A stretch of 64,000 bases of DNA from DATADD01 sp046262355. Lineage in GTDB: Bacteria; Actinomycetota; CADDZG01; WHSQ01. The stretch spans positions 1-64,000 of the forward strand of contig JBHEMX010000015.1 of NCBI GenBank assembly GCA_046262355.1, in the 5' to 3' direction. Within the stretch, counting starts at the first letter, position 1. Each line of letters opens with the position of its first letter. The notes beneath the pieces were generated by a model. It did no database searches and was not told where the DNA came from. It worked only from the letters and a program-made list of their open reading frames with translations. A program made the position numbers and the translations under genes. Positions 56,598 to 64,000 of the stretch are shown here, one piece after another.

Positions 56598-58378
56598 CGC
56601 TTGTCCACCGCCTCACACCTGAGGTTCCCGACGGAGACGCGCAGCCCGGAGCCGGGATACGCGGCGGGGTCTGCGTTCAGCGGCACGGTGTCGATGCGGA
56701 TCGCGCCGCCGATCGTCGCCGTCCGCGACCGGCCTGCGGAGTCCTTCGAAGTCCCGTTGGAGGAGACGTTGTAGAGGCTCGACCAGCTCGATAGGTAGCC
56801 GCTGTTGGTCCCCGACTTGACCAGGTAGACGTCGCTGGCGACGTCGGACCCGTCGTAGACGAGGGTGTTGGCCGCGATGCCGGCCAACGGATCGGAGAGA
56901 AGGCTGCCCGAGAGAGGCACCTGAGTGCTGTAGCCGCCGTCCAAGGCGTTGTTGTTCGTCGTGTCCCTCCAGTAGCGAAGCTTCGCGGTCCATGTCGCCG
57001 ACGGGTCCGGCGCGCTGGGGGCTCCCGTAGCCGTACAGGTTGTGGTGGCGGTGAACTCGTCGATCACGACCACGCCCCCCGGCGCAAAGGTCGTGGGCAG
57101 CAGACGAAGGTCGTAGAGAGACACGGTCGCGGTGGTGGCAACGGATCTGTTGCCCGCCGTGAGCGCGGTCGTCACCGCGCTGGTCGAGCCCGTGAGCCCG
57201 GACTGTCCGGTTGCCGTCCTGGGCCTCAACGAGAACATGTGCCTCGAGCCGTCGAGAGCGAGCTTGATCGCATCGAACGGAAGCTGAGGATTGACCCACA
57301 GGTCCTCGAGCAGCGGGGACTGAGAGTAGACGAAGCGTCCCTGAGCGGTCGGCAACTCGCTCGCCACCCTGGCCTGAAGGTTGTCCGCGGTCGTCCCGTC
57401 GAGCCCTGCGACGGCCGGCGTTCCGACCACGCTGGGGTGCAGAAGCTGGCACCCGTTCGGGGACGGGCAGGACGCGGTGGCGCTCGCCGTGGTCGCATCG
57501 GGGGGGGCTTGATAGGCGGCCTGCGCGCCGTCCACCGGCACGTACGAGGGATCCGTCGGAGTGGGATTCAGCACGGCGCTCCCCGCATCAACCGTCTGGG
57601 ATGCGGTCGACGTCTGGCGGGTCGAGATCTGTGACTGGGCCGTGCCGCCCGTCGCGATCAGCTCGCTCGGGGCTCCTCCGGCATCCTTGAAGGTCGTCAA
57701 GACGCGCACCCCGTAGGCGATCGCGGCGTCGCCGCTCACTCTCGTGCCGCCGAAGGTGCGATCGCTGAGCAGGGTCGTGAGCGAGAAGCTCTTGTCTCTC
57801 GCACCAACCTTCCAGCTCGTCGAGACCACGATCTTCAGCAGCTGGCTCGGCGCCCGGTCCGAGCCGGGTGTGGCCGTCGTGGGATCCCACCTGTAGGTGC
57901 TCGCCGGCTCAGTCGGCGTGTAGCTGGTCGTCACGGTTCCCGAGTCCACCGGCGTGACGAACTGCGCACGGAAGCTGATCGTGTGTCCTGCGGGGATGTT
58001 CTTGGGGCACGCCGGGTTCGTCGAGGTTGAGCTGCACGTCGTCGTGAACGTGTAACGCAGATCCGGATCCGTCGATCCCCCGACATAGACGCGGTTAGTC
58101 GACTGCGTCGCCGCGGCGGGGAAATAGAAGTCCAGGACGTCCACTCGCTTGTTCTGCGCCGAGTACGCGACGAAATACGGCAGCCCCCGGATCCGTTCCA
58201 TCCCCTTCACGGTGAGGTTCTTGCCGAGCGCGTAGGAGTTCCCCACAACCGATGCCCGGATGGAGCTCGAGATAAGGGGCACGAGCCCGGTGGTGATGAT
58301 CGCGAAGATCATCAGCGCCGCCATGACCTCAACGATCGACAGCCCGCGCTCGTCCGACATGAGCCTGGGGGCCGGCAT
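56594..58378 (-). CDS. Large PilV-like minor pilin (594 aa)
   Basis: The prepilin-like N-terminus DERGLSIVEVMAALMIFAII (Gly-Leu junction, Glu at +5) is followed by an unusually long Ser/Thr/Ala-rich ectodomain with scattered Cys pairs (CSSTSTNPAC, CPSPNGC). PilV proteins are normally near 150-250 residues, so this is a large, possibly adhesive version. The start ATG at 58378 is adjacent to the stop of the upstream GspH-like gene. Confidence 0.8.
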   Translation of the reverse strand: MPAPRLMSDERGLSIVEVMAALMIFAIITTGLVPLISSSIRASVVGNSYALGKNLTVKGMERIRGLPYFVAYSAQNKRVDVLDFYFPAAATQSTNRVYVGGSTDPDLRYTFTTTCSSTSTNPACPKNIPAGHTISFRAQFVTPVDSGTVTTSYTPTEPASTYRWDPTTATPGSDRAPSQLLKIVVSTSWKVGARDKSFSLTTLLSDRTFGGTRVSGDAAIAYGVRVLTTFKDAGGAPSELIATGGTAQSQISTRQTSTASQTVDAGSAVLNPTPTDPSYVPVDGAQAAYQAPPDATTASATASCPSPNGCQLLHPSVVGTPAVAGLDGTTADNLQARVASELPTAQGRFVYSQSPLLEDLWVNPQLPFDAIKLALDGSRHMFSLRPRTATGQSGLTGSTSAVTTALTAGNRSVATTATVSLYDLRLLPTTFAPGGVVVIDEFTATTTCTATGAPSAPDPSATWTAKLRYWRDTTNNNALDGGYSTQVPLSGSLLSDPLAGIAANTLVYDGSDVASDVYLVKSGTNSGYLSSWSSLYNVSSNGTSKDSAGRSRTATIGGAIRIDTVPLNADPAAYPGSGLRVSVGNLRCEAVDKR

Positions 58379-58380
58379 GG

Positions 58381-58902
58381 TTAGCTCACCCGTCCGGTAA
58401 GCGCCGTCACGCCGACGGTTCTCGTCCGGTCCAGCGCCGGCTGCCTGAGGGTGACGGAGCCGGCAGTTGCCGTCCCGCGGGCGTAGAAGAACGACATGCG
58501 CGCAGTCGACGCGTTGGCGACCCCGGCGGTTTGCAGCGCGCTGCGACAGGTCGTGATGTAGGCGCTCGGCACATCGAAGTTCTGAATCGCGCTTACCGTC
58601 ACGCCGGCATCGAACGTCCGGATCCCGGCGGAAGCGCAACTGTTCGACCCCGCGTTGTATCGGACCACGCCCCACGTGGACGAGCCCTGGATGAACCACC
58701 CCCCGTAGACGATCGGGTGGCTCTCGGACTCCGCGCGCTGTTGCAGCTGCCGGAGCTGGGAACGTATCTCGCCGGCTGCGCCGTCCAGCCCTTGGTTGAG
58801 CCAGAAGGTGCGGAGCGCGCCGGCGGACAGTGCGAGAAGAACCGCAGACAGCGTGATGGCCGCCATCAGCTCCACAAGCGTGAATCCGTCTTCCCTGCGC
58901 AC
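58381..58902 (-). CDS. GspH/FimT-like minor pilin
   Basis: 173 residues with prepilin signal REDGFTLVELMAAITLSA, a long N-terminal helix (NQGLDGAAGEIRSQLRQLQQ) and a small beta domain with two Cys. The order FimT-PilV-PilW-PilX matches the tip-complex minor pilins. Confidence 0.86.
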   Translation of the reverse strand: MRREDGFTLVELMAAITLSAVLLALSAGALRTFWLNQGLDGAAGEIRSQLRQLQQRAESESHPIVYGGWFIQGSSTWGVVRYNAGSNSCASAGIRTFDAGVTVSAIQNFDVPSAYITTCRSALQTAGVANASTARMSFFYARGTATAGSVTLRQPALDRTRTVGVTALTGRVS

Positions 58903-59065
58903 GCGCTATCGCACTCCTTCCACGATCCGAGTCTCACCACTCATCGGTCCGATCCGCCGTGAACTTCACCTCTGTGAGGTGAGGTTGATACCTGTGCTCG
59001 AAGGGACCACCCGAACCGACCAAGGAAGCTGCCTTCGTCCGTAGTCATTTGGGGTCAGGCCCGCG

Positions 59066-59494
59066 CTAGGGGCAGGCGCCTGCCCGCGGACGCCCGGTCG
59101 AGCTCGCGAAGTGCCACGTTTCATCGAACTTGGCGTGCGTGGCTTGGATGCAGTACTGCTTCTCCGTCGTCGCGAGCGTCAGTGCGACGACGGACGTGAT
59201 CCTGAGGCCCTCCTCGCTCTTCAACGCGCCGATGGTCGGAGGACCTGCGCTGTAGTCGCCTTGGCGACCATCTGCGTAGGACTCGAGGGCGGTGGAGGCC
59301 TCCTTCAGCGAGGATTGCATCTGAGCCCTGTAGGCTCCCTCCCTCTGCCTCAGGAAGATGGGCACCGCGATCGCGGCCAGCACCGCCAGGATCAAGATCA
59401 CGACCATGATCTCCACGAGCGTGAACCCGGCCCGACCTCTGATCCCGCGGGTCGCGCGATCGAGCATCGATGTCGATCGTTCGTCTTGGCTCAT
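59066..59494 (-). CDS. Type IV pilin-like protein, second copy
   Basis: 142 residues; signal RAGFTLVEIMVVILILAVLA with a 23-residue leader (MSQDERSTSM...). Similar to the pilin at 59715 in the helix (AIAVPIFLRQREGAYRAQMQ) and in the C-terminal YCIQATH...ETWHF region with two Cys. A GATGCTCT/AGAGCATC hairpin lies upstream (about 59544-59574). Probably a duplicate pilin used under other conditions or as minor subunit. Confidence 0.88.
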   Translation of the reverse strand: MSQDERSTSMLDRATRGIRGRAGFTLVEIMVVILILAVLAAIAVPIFLRQREGAYRAQMQSSLKEASTALESYADGRQGDYSAGPPTIGALKSEEGLRITSVVALTLATTEKQYCIQATHAKFDETWHFASSTGRPRAGACP

Positions 59495-59659
59495 CACTAC
59501 ACCTCGAGGTTTGCGTTCGGGAGGGCGGTTTGACCGATGTCCATAGATGCTCTCGGCCATTCGAGGAAGAGCATCGATCCGACCGCTGAACGTTTTGTGC
59601 ACACGTGGCAACGTCGGCCGCAGTCGACCGCTTTGGTACCGGCCCTGGAACAGGGCAAG

Positions 59660-59683
59660 AAGGGCGGAGGAATCTCCGCCCTT
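59660..59683 (-). terminator. Hairpin after the major pilin gene
   Basis: AAGGGCGGAG and CTCCGCCCTT form a perfect 10-base stem with a 4-base loop, about 31 bases past the pilin stop. Weak U-tract; may set the excess of pilin mRNA over downstream genes. Confidence 0.7.
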
Positions 59684-59714
59684 CAAACTCTACAGAACGT
59701 ACTACACCTCTTAA

Positions 59715-60119
59715 CTAACAGGCCGCCTGTTCTGGCTTGCCGACGGCGCTGTCGAACTTCCACGTCTCGCCGGTTAGCTGAGTGTGCGTCGCCTGCAGAC
59801 AGTACGAGTTGGCGGTCAAGGTCGCCGCAGGGATCGTCACGGTCACGTCGCCTCCGGCCGCCAGGCCTTCGTTCTTCAGGCCCGCGACGCTCGCGCCCAC
59901 GTAGCTGCCGTTGTTGCCCGTCGAGTAGGACTCGATCGCCGTGGCGCCGCTCCGCAGCGCCGACTGCACCTGCGCCCGGTAGCCCTTCTGCCTCTGGTTG
60001 AGGAACACCGGGATCGCGATCGCCGCCAGGATGGCGATGATCAGGATCACTACCAGGAGCTCGATGAGGGTGAAACCGCCCTCACGCTGCTCCCGCATTG
60101 CGTGGAATCGCTGGAACAT
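59715..60119 (-). CDS. pilA: Major type IV pilin
   Basis: 134 residues. Canonical signal EGGFTLIELLVVILIIAILA, AIAIPVFLNQRQKGYRAQVQ, then a small globular domain with YCLQATHTQLTGETWKF and a second Cys near the end (likely disulphide). A clear GGGGAGGTG site precedes the ATG at 60119. The leader holds a c-di-GMP-I riboswitch, so pilin output is probably set by c-di-GMP. Confidence 0.93.
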   Translation of the reverse strand: MFQRFHAMREQREGGFTLIELLVVILIIAILAAIAIPVFLNQRQKGYRAQVQSALRSGATAIESYSTGNNGSYVGASVAGLKNEGLAAGGDVTVTIPAATLTANSYCLQATHTQLTGETWKFDSAVGKPEQAAC

Positions 60120-60198
60120 TCCAGCACCTCCCCTTCCTGTCCCTGCAGCCGGGTAGGGACGACGACTGGTGACCGTTGCGCTCTTTCGCCTGAGCTCG

Positions 60199-60220
60199 AA
60201 CGGTCCGTCGTTGGACCGTC
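60199..60220 (-). promoter_or_regulatory. Hairpin between riboswitch and pilin gene
   Basis: ACGGTCC and GGACCGT form a 7-base stem around AACGAC just after the GEMM aptamer. Position suits an expression-platform or stabilising hairpin; there is no U-tract. Confidence 0.5.
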
Positions 60221-60224
60221 CTCG

Positions 60225-60297
60225 CTGCAGGTAGCCCGGCCGGCCTATGCGGCTCCGTGGCTTTGCGTCCCCGCCTTGCGACGGGTTTGCCTTTTTC
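60225..60297 (-). promoter_or_regulatory. c-di-GMP-I (GEMM) riboswitch upstream of pilA
   Basis: Reading leftwards: AAAAAGGCAAACC, then a CCCGTC-GCAA-GGCGGG hairpin with a GNRA loop, GACGCAAAGCCACGG, a second arm, and GGGCTACC that pairs back to GGCAAACC with the usual C.A mismatch. These are the conserved GEMM-I blocks. One position of the closing helix (GGCUACC where GGUUACC is usual) deviates. It is about 105 bases before the pilin start, in the 295-base gap after pilC. Confidence 0.88.
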
Positions 60298-60414
60298 TGC
60301 GCTACAAGGTTCCGGCTTGCATTCGTTGTATCGGCACGTCCCATGACGGCTTTAGCCGTTTCAGACTGGAAATTCGTTACTTGCCGGGAGTACTTAGACG
60401 ATGCGCACTGTCGG

Positions 60415-61632
60415 CTACTCGATCAAGTCGTAGATCGCGAACATCGGCATGTAGAGCGCGATGACCATGCCTCCCACCAGGCCTCCGAGGCCCGCGATCA
60501 TGAGCGGCTCGATCAGCGCGGTGAGCGACTCGGTGGTCGACTCGACCTCTTGGTCGTAGAAGTCACCGATCTTGTCGAGCATCGCGTCGAGAGCTCCTGT
60601 GTCCTCCCCCACCGAGATCATCTGCACCACCATCGGGGGAAAGACGCCGTGTTTCTCGAGCGGGCTCGACATGGACTCGCCACCTCTGACGCTGTCCTTG
60701 ACGTCGAGCGCGGCCCGTCCCAGCACCTCGTTGCCCGTGGTTGCGGCCACGATGTCGAGCGCCTGGAGCACGGGGACGCCCGCTCGCAGCAGCAGCGAGA
60801 GCGTTCGAGAGAAGCGCGACAGCGCGATCTTCTGAAACAGGCCACCGAATACCGGCAGCCTCAACTTGATCTGATCCGTGCGCAGCAGGAACTCGTTGTT
60901 CGACAGTCGCAGCTTCTTATAGGTGATGAAGCCACCGATGGAGAGCGCGACCATGATGGGTACGATGATCTTTGCCTGGTTGCTGGCGAAGACGAGGACC
61001 TTGGTGGGAAGCGGAAGCTCGCCGCCGAGGTCCTTGAACATCGCCGCGAACGTCGGCACGACGAAGATCAGCATGACGATCAGCAACATGATCGAGATGG
61101 CGGTCACGATCACCGGGTAAGTCATCGCAGACTTGACCTTCTGACGAAGCTTGTAGTCCGCCTCGAGCGTTTCCGCCACGCGCACGAGCACGACGTCGAG
61201 CTGCCCGCCGGTCTCGCCCGCCTTCACCAGCGAGACATAGAGCTTGCTGAAGACCTTGGGGTGCTTGGACATCGCGGCCGAGAGGCTCGAGCCGCGCTCG
61301 ATGTCGTCTCGCAGTGCCGAGATGGCCTTTCCCAGCGTTGGATTCTCCGACTGCTCCGCCAGGATGATCAGCGACCGCAGCAGCGACAGGCCGCTGTTGA
61401 TCATGGTCGCGAACTGGCGCGAGAAGATCGCCAGGTCCTTGAGCTTGACCCTCTTCTCCTTGAGATTGATCTCCATCTTGAAGCTGACCTTCGACTCCTT
61501 GGAGATCTGCAGGGGCACCATGCCCTGCTGGCGCAGGCGCGCCGCCACGGCGCCCTCGCCGTCGGCTTCCATCTTGCCCTCGATGACCCGGCCCTCGCCG
61601 GTCCTCACCCTGTATGCGAAGGAGTCGGCCAT
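60415..61632 (-). CDS. pilC: Type IV pilus platform protein PilC
   Basis: 405 residues, two GspF domains: LAIFSRQFATMINSGLSLL (about residue 65) and ALSRFSRTLSLLLRAGVPVL (about 270), with three hydrophobic helices (TAISIMLLIVMLIFVV and others). MVPLQISKES before the first domain is typical. It lies 3 bases after pilT. Confidence 0.95.
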   Translation of the reverse strand: MADSFAYRVRTGEGRVIEGKMEADGEGAVAARLRQQGMVPLQISKESKVSFKMEINLKEKRVKLKDLAIFSRQFATMINSGLSLLRSLIILAEQSENPTLGKAISALRDDIERGSSLSAAMSKHPKVFSKLYVSLVKAGETGGQLDVVLVRVAETLEADYKLRQKVKSAMTYPVIVTAISIMLLIVMLIFVVPTFAAMFKDLGGELPLPTKVLVFASNQAKIIVPIMVALSIGGFITYKKLRLSNNEFLLRTDQIKLRLPVFGGLFQKIALSRFSRTLSLLLRAGVPVLQALDIVAATTGNEVLGRAALDVKDSVRGGESMSSPLEKHGVFPPMVVQMISVGEDTGALDAMLDKIGDFYDQEVESTTESLTALIEPLMIAGLGGLVGGMVIALYMPMFAIYDLIE

Positions 61633-61635
61633 CGC

Positions 61636-63126
61636 CTATCCCCTCCCCGCCAGTCGGTTGAACTCCTCGATGTGATGCGCCCGCTCGAGCGCCATCTCGT
61701 AGTTCACGGTTCCCTTCTTCACGAGCTCTGCGAGGTGCTGGTCCATGACCTGCATCCCGAACTTGGAGCCCGCCTGCATCGAGGTGTAGATCTGGTGCGT
61801 CTTGCCCTCGCGAACCAGGTTCCGGACGGCGGGAGTCGCGACGAGGACCTCGGCCGCCACGGCGCGCCCCTTGCCGTCCGCCGTCGGAACGAGCTGCTGC
61901 GAGATGATCCCCGCGATCGTCCCGGCGAGCTGGATGCGGATCTGCTCCTGCTGGTGTGGCGGGAAGACGTCGATCACGCGGTCGATCGACTGCGGAGCGT
62001 CCTGAGTGTGCAGCGTCCCGAACACGAGGTGCCCCGTCTCGGCCGCGGTCAACGCGGTCGAGATCGTCTCGAGGTCGCGCATCTCTCCGACGAGGATGAC
62101 GTCGGGGTCCTGACGCAGCACGTGCTTGAGGGCTGCGGCGAACCCGTGCGTGTCGCTTCCAACCTCCCGTTGGTTGACCACCGCCTTCTTGTGCTGGTGG
62201 AGGAACTCGATCGGGTCCTCGACCGTCATGATGTGCTCGGGACGGTGCGAGTTGATGTCGTCGATGAGCGCGGCGAGCGTCGTCGACTTACCGGAACCGG
62301 TGACCCCGGTGACGAGCACCAGCCCGCGCCGAAGATGTGCGAACTCCTTGACCGTCGACGGGAGGCCGAGCGCGTCGACCGTCTTGATCCCGTAGGGGAT
62401 GAGACGCAGCACCGCGCCCACCGCGTCACGCTGCTGGAAGACGTTGACGCGAAAACGCGCCTTGCCGGGCAGGGCGTAAGAGACGTCGAGCTCGAGGTTC
62501 TCCTCGAACATCTCGCGCTGCTTCTGCGTCAGCATCGAGTAGATGATGTCCTGGAGGTCCTTGGGTGTGAGCTTGCGATAGCCCGCGACCGGCCGCAGGT
62601 CTCCGAAGACGCGCACCGTGGGCGGGAGGCCCGCGGTGAGGTGGAGGTCCGAGGCCTGGCCCTCGAGCACGGCGAGGAGGAACTCCGCGAGGTTGGGGTC
62701 CTTCTCCTCTTCCTCGTGCCGCGCGGCCGCCGGCTCCGCGAGCGGCGCCGCCTCGACCATGGGGACGTCCTCGGGACCGAACGTGCCGGCCGCATCGGGG
62801 GCGTTCGACGGGAGGGACGGCGCCGGCGGCGCTCCGGGTCCTGCGGGGAAGGGAGAGTGGCCAAAGGGCGAGTCCCCTCCTCGAGAGGGGGCCACCGGCG
62901 CCTCGGGATGGCCCTGGGGAGGAGCGAAGGGCGACAGCACGGCCGCCACCTCCGGGCCCCCGATCGCCTGCAGGTCCTGCGTTGCCACCAGGCCGCGCTC
63001 AAGCAGGAGCTGACCGAGGGACTTGCCGGTCCTCTCGGCCTCCTCTACGACGGGACGGATCTCGTAGGGCGACACGAGCCCGCGGTCGACGAGCTCTTGG
63101 TCCAACGGCTTGTTCGTCTGCGTCAT
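61636..63126 (-). CDS. pilT: Retraction ATPase PilT with N-terminal extension (496 aa)
   Basis: The C-terminal 350 residues are a complete PilT: GVTGSGKSTTLAAL (Walker A), TVEDPIEFLH, ILVGEMRDLETI (Walker B), GHLVFGTLHT, and the PilT-specific AVRNLVREGKTHQIYTSMQ. Before it lies a 60-residue helical part (ELVDRGLVSPYEIRPVVEEA..., SLGQLLLERGLVATQDLQ) like one MshEN/GspE-N repeat pair, then a Pro-rich linker. PilT normally has no such domain. The ATG at 63126 is preferred over GTG at 63132. Confidence 0.92.
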   Translation of the reverse strand: MTQTNKPLDQELVDRGLVSPYEIRPVVEEAERTGKSLGQLLLERGLVATQDLQAIGGPEVAAVLSPFAPPQGHPEAPVAPSRGGDSPFGHSPFPAGPGAPPAPSLPSNAPDAAGTFGPEDVPMVEAAPLAEPAAARHEEEEKDPNLAEFLLAVLEGQASDLHLTAGLPPTVRVFGDLRPVAGYRKLTPKDLQDIIYSMLTQKQREMFEENLELDVSYALPGKARFRVNVFQQRDAVGAVLRLIPYGIKTVDALGLPSTVKEFAHLRRGLVLVTGVTGSGKSTTLAALIDDINSHRPEHIMTVEDPIEFLHQHKKAVVNQREVGSDTHGFAAALKHVLRQDPDVILVGEMRDLETISTALTAAETGHLVFGTLHTQDAPQSIDRVIDVFPPHQQEQIRIQLAGTIAGIISQQLVPTADGKGRAVAAEVLVATPAVRNLVREGKTHQIYTSMQAGSKFGMQVMDQHLAELVKKGTVNYEMALERAHHIEEFNRLAGRG

Positions 63127-63174
63127 GTGCACACTTCCTCACCGTCGGGTGGTCGCGCACGGCCCTGGTCGCTC

Positions 63175-63217
63175 GAGTGGGTCCTCAGGCGCCATATCGA
63201 GCGCTCACGACCCACTC
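63175..63217. repeat. Dispersed 43-bp inverted-repeat element, copy 2
   Basis: Same element as at 36971-37013, with two substitutions in the centre; perfect GAGTGGGTC/GACCCACTC arms. Lies in the gap between pilB and pilT. Besides this repeat, the 63127-63347 gap shows no gene. Confidence 0.8.
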
Positions 63218-63347
63218 GGCGGGCTCGCTTCTCCATGGTTGTATCGGCCGCCCGGCGAAGGGATTGAGCTCCTCTTCCCGTGAACGCCCGGATGCCGAGC
63301 CCGACGCACCAGAAACGGGTGTGGGGCGGAGCCGCCCCACGCACCTC

Positions 63348-64000
63348 TCACACGACGACGCGCAGGGTCTCCTCGATCGAGGTCTGGCCCATCTTGACCT
63401 TCTCCATGCCATCCTCTCGCAGCGTCGCCATGCCTTGCTCGACCGCGATCCTCTTGATCGCCTCTGAGGACGCCGCCTCGACGACCATCTTCTCGATGTC
63501 CTCGCTCACGGTCATGACCTCGTGCAGCGCCATGCGGCCCTTGTAGCCGGTGTTGCCGCACGCCGAACAGCCCACGGCGCGGAACAGCTCCGGGATGCCC
63601 TCGTCCGCGTCGAACGGGAAGCTCGCCGCGGTGAGCTCCTCCTCCGTCGGGGTGTACGCCTCGCGGCAACGCGAGCACAGCTTGCGGGCGAGCCTCTGGG
63701 CGAGCACGCAATCGAGCGCCGAGGCAACGAGGTAGGGCTCGATCCCCATCTCGACGAGGCGCGTGAGCGCGGAGGGAGCGTCGTTCGTGTGCAGGGACGA
63801 CAGCACTAGGTGACCGGTGAGCGCGGCCTCGGTCGAGATCTGCGCCGTCTCCCGGTCGCGGATCTCGCCGATCAGCACGATGTCGGGATCGGCTCTGAGT
63901 ATCGACCTCAGCGCCGACGCGAACGTGAGTCCCGCCTTGGGGTGCGTCTGCACCTGATTGACCCCCCCGAGCCGGTACTCGACCGGATCCTCGACCGTGA
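63348..64000 (-). CDS. pilB: Pilus extension ATPase PilB, C-terminal part, cut by window edge
   Basis: The visible frame starts mid-protein with TVEDPVEYRLGGVNQVQTHP. It includes LRADPDIVLIGEIRDRETA (Walker B), GHLVLSSLHTNDAPSAL, and the four-Cys zinc site CSRC...CSAC that marks PilB/GspE. The C-terminus ends SIEETLRVVV. The Walker A region and N-terminal domain are outside the window. Confidence 0.95.
   Translation of the reverse strand, partial: TVEDPVEYRLGGVNQVQTHPKAGLTFASALRSILRADPDIVLIGEIRDRETAQISTEAALTGHLVLSSLHTNDAPSALTRLVEMGIEPYLVASALDCVLAQRLARKLCSRCREAYTPTEEELTAASFPFDADEGIPELFRAVGCSACGNTGYKGRMALHEVMTVSEDIEKMVVEAASSEAIKRIAVEQGMATLREDGMEKVKMGQTSIEETLRVVV

Noticed and set aside
60247..63267. 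Long open frame of 1006 codons on the plus strand
   Set aside because: Antisense shadow of pilC and pilT; low-complexity composition and no motifs.

Overview
The window is a GC-rich chromosome segment, almost entirely housekeeping, with most genes on the minus strand in tightly coupled operons. Several features point to an Actinomycetota (actinobacterial) chromosome: a 105-residue mIHF-type integration host factor gene just upstream of gmk-rpoZ-coaBC-metK-priA, a PriA that has lost its Walker A motif, a BldC/excisionase-like small HTH protein, a PASTA-tailed penicillin-binding protein, and leaderless-looking promoters. A complete PilB/T/C/M/N/O type IV pilus system, a c-di-GMP riboswitch and an AroK-AroB fusion suggest a deep-branching or uncultured lineage rather than a Streptomyces- or Mycobacterium-like one. 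The class cannot be fixed from this window.

Layout, left to right. 1-1488: edge of a TadE-like gene (minus), then a LysM protein and a membrane-anchored unknown protein (plus). 1600-4665: a single 16S rRNA gene (minus) with its own leader/trailer processing stem and no adjacent 23S. It is interrupted by two group I introns, at about E. coli positions 1060 and 788. The second carries a decayed LAGLIDADG homing endonuclease gene. 5051-8852: divergent tyrS and a class A PBP. 8853-16665: infC-rpmI-rplT, a TrmH-family rRNA methylase, an orphan histidine kinase, pheS-pheT, argF and a 3-methyladenine glycosylase, with an attenuator ahead of infC and an AUC start on infC. 16868-17398: a DUF1844-like gene divergent from infC.

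17411-22017: an FMN riboswitch followed by ribD-ribE-ribBA-ribH-hisG. 22054-33351: mihF-gmk-rpoZ-coaBC, an RTX-repeat secreted protein, metK-priA-def-fmt-rpe and two REC-GGDEF proteins. 33783-44678: a complete pyrimidine operon under a PyrR-type attenuator (pyrR-pyrB-pyrC-carA-small basic ORF-carB-pyrK-pyrD-pyrF-pyrE). 44758-51156: diguanylate cyclase, nusB, efp, an M24 peptidase, aroQ, fused aroKB and aroC.

51173-64000: the type IV pilus cluster: pilB (cut by the window edge), pilT, pilC, a c-di-GMP-I (GEMM) riboswitch, two pilins, four minor-pilin or assembly genes, a small HTH regulator, pilM, pilN, pilO and a PilP-like protein. Three GGDEF proteins, the GEMM element in front of the pilin gene and an MshEN-like N-terminus on PilT together suggest c-di-GMP control of the pili. 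Genes overlap mostly through NTGA junctions (ATGA, GTGA and, in two cases, apparently CTGA with a CUG start). The most unusual object is the doubly interrupted, unlinked 16S gene.
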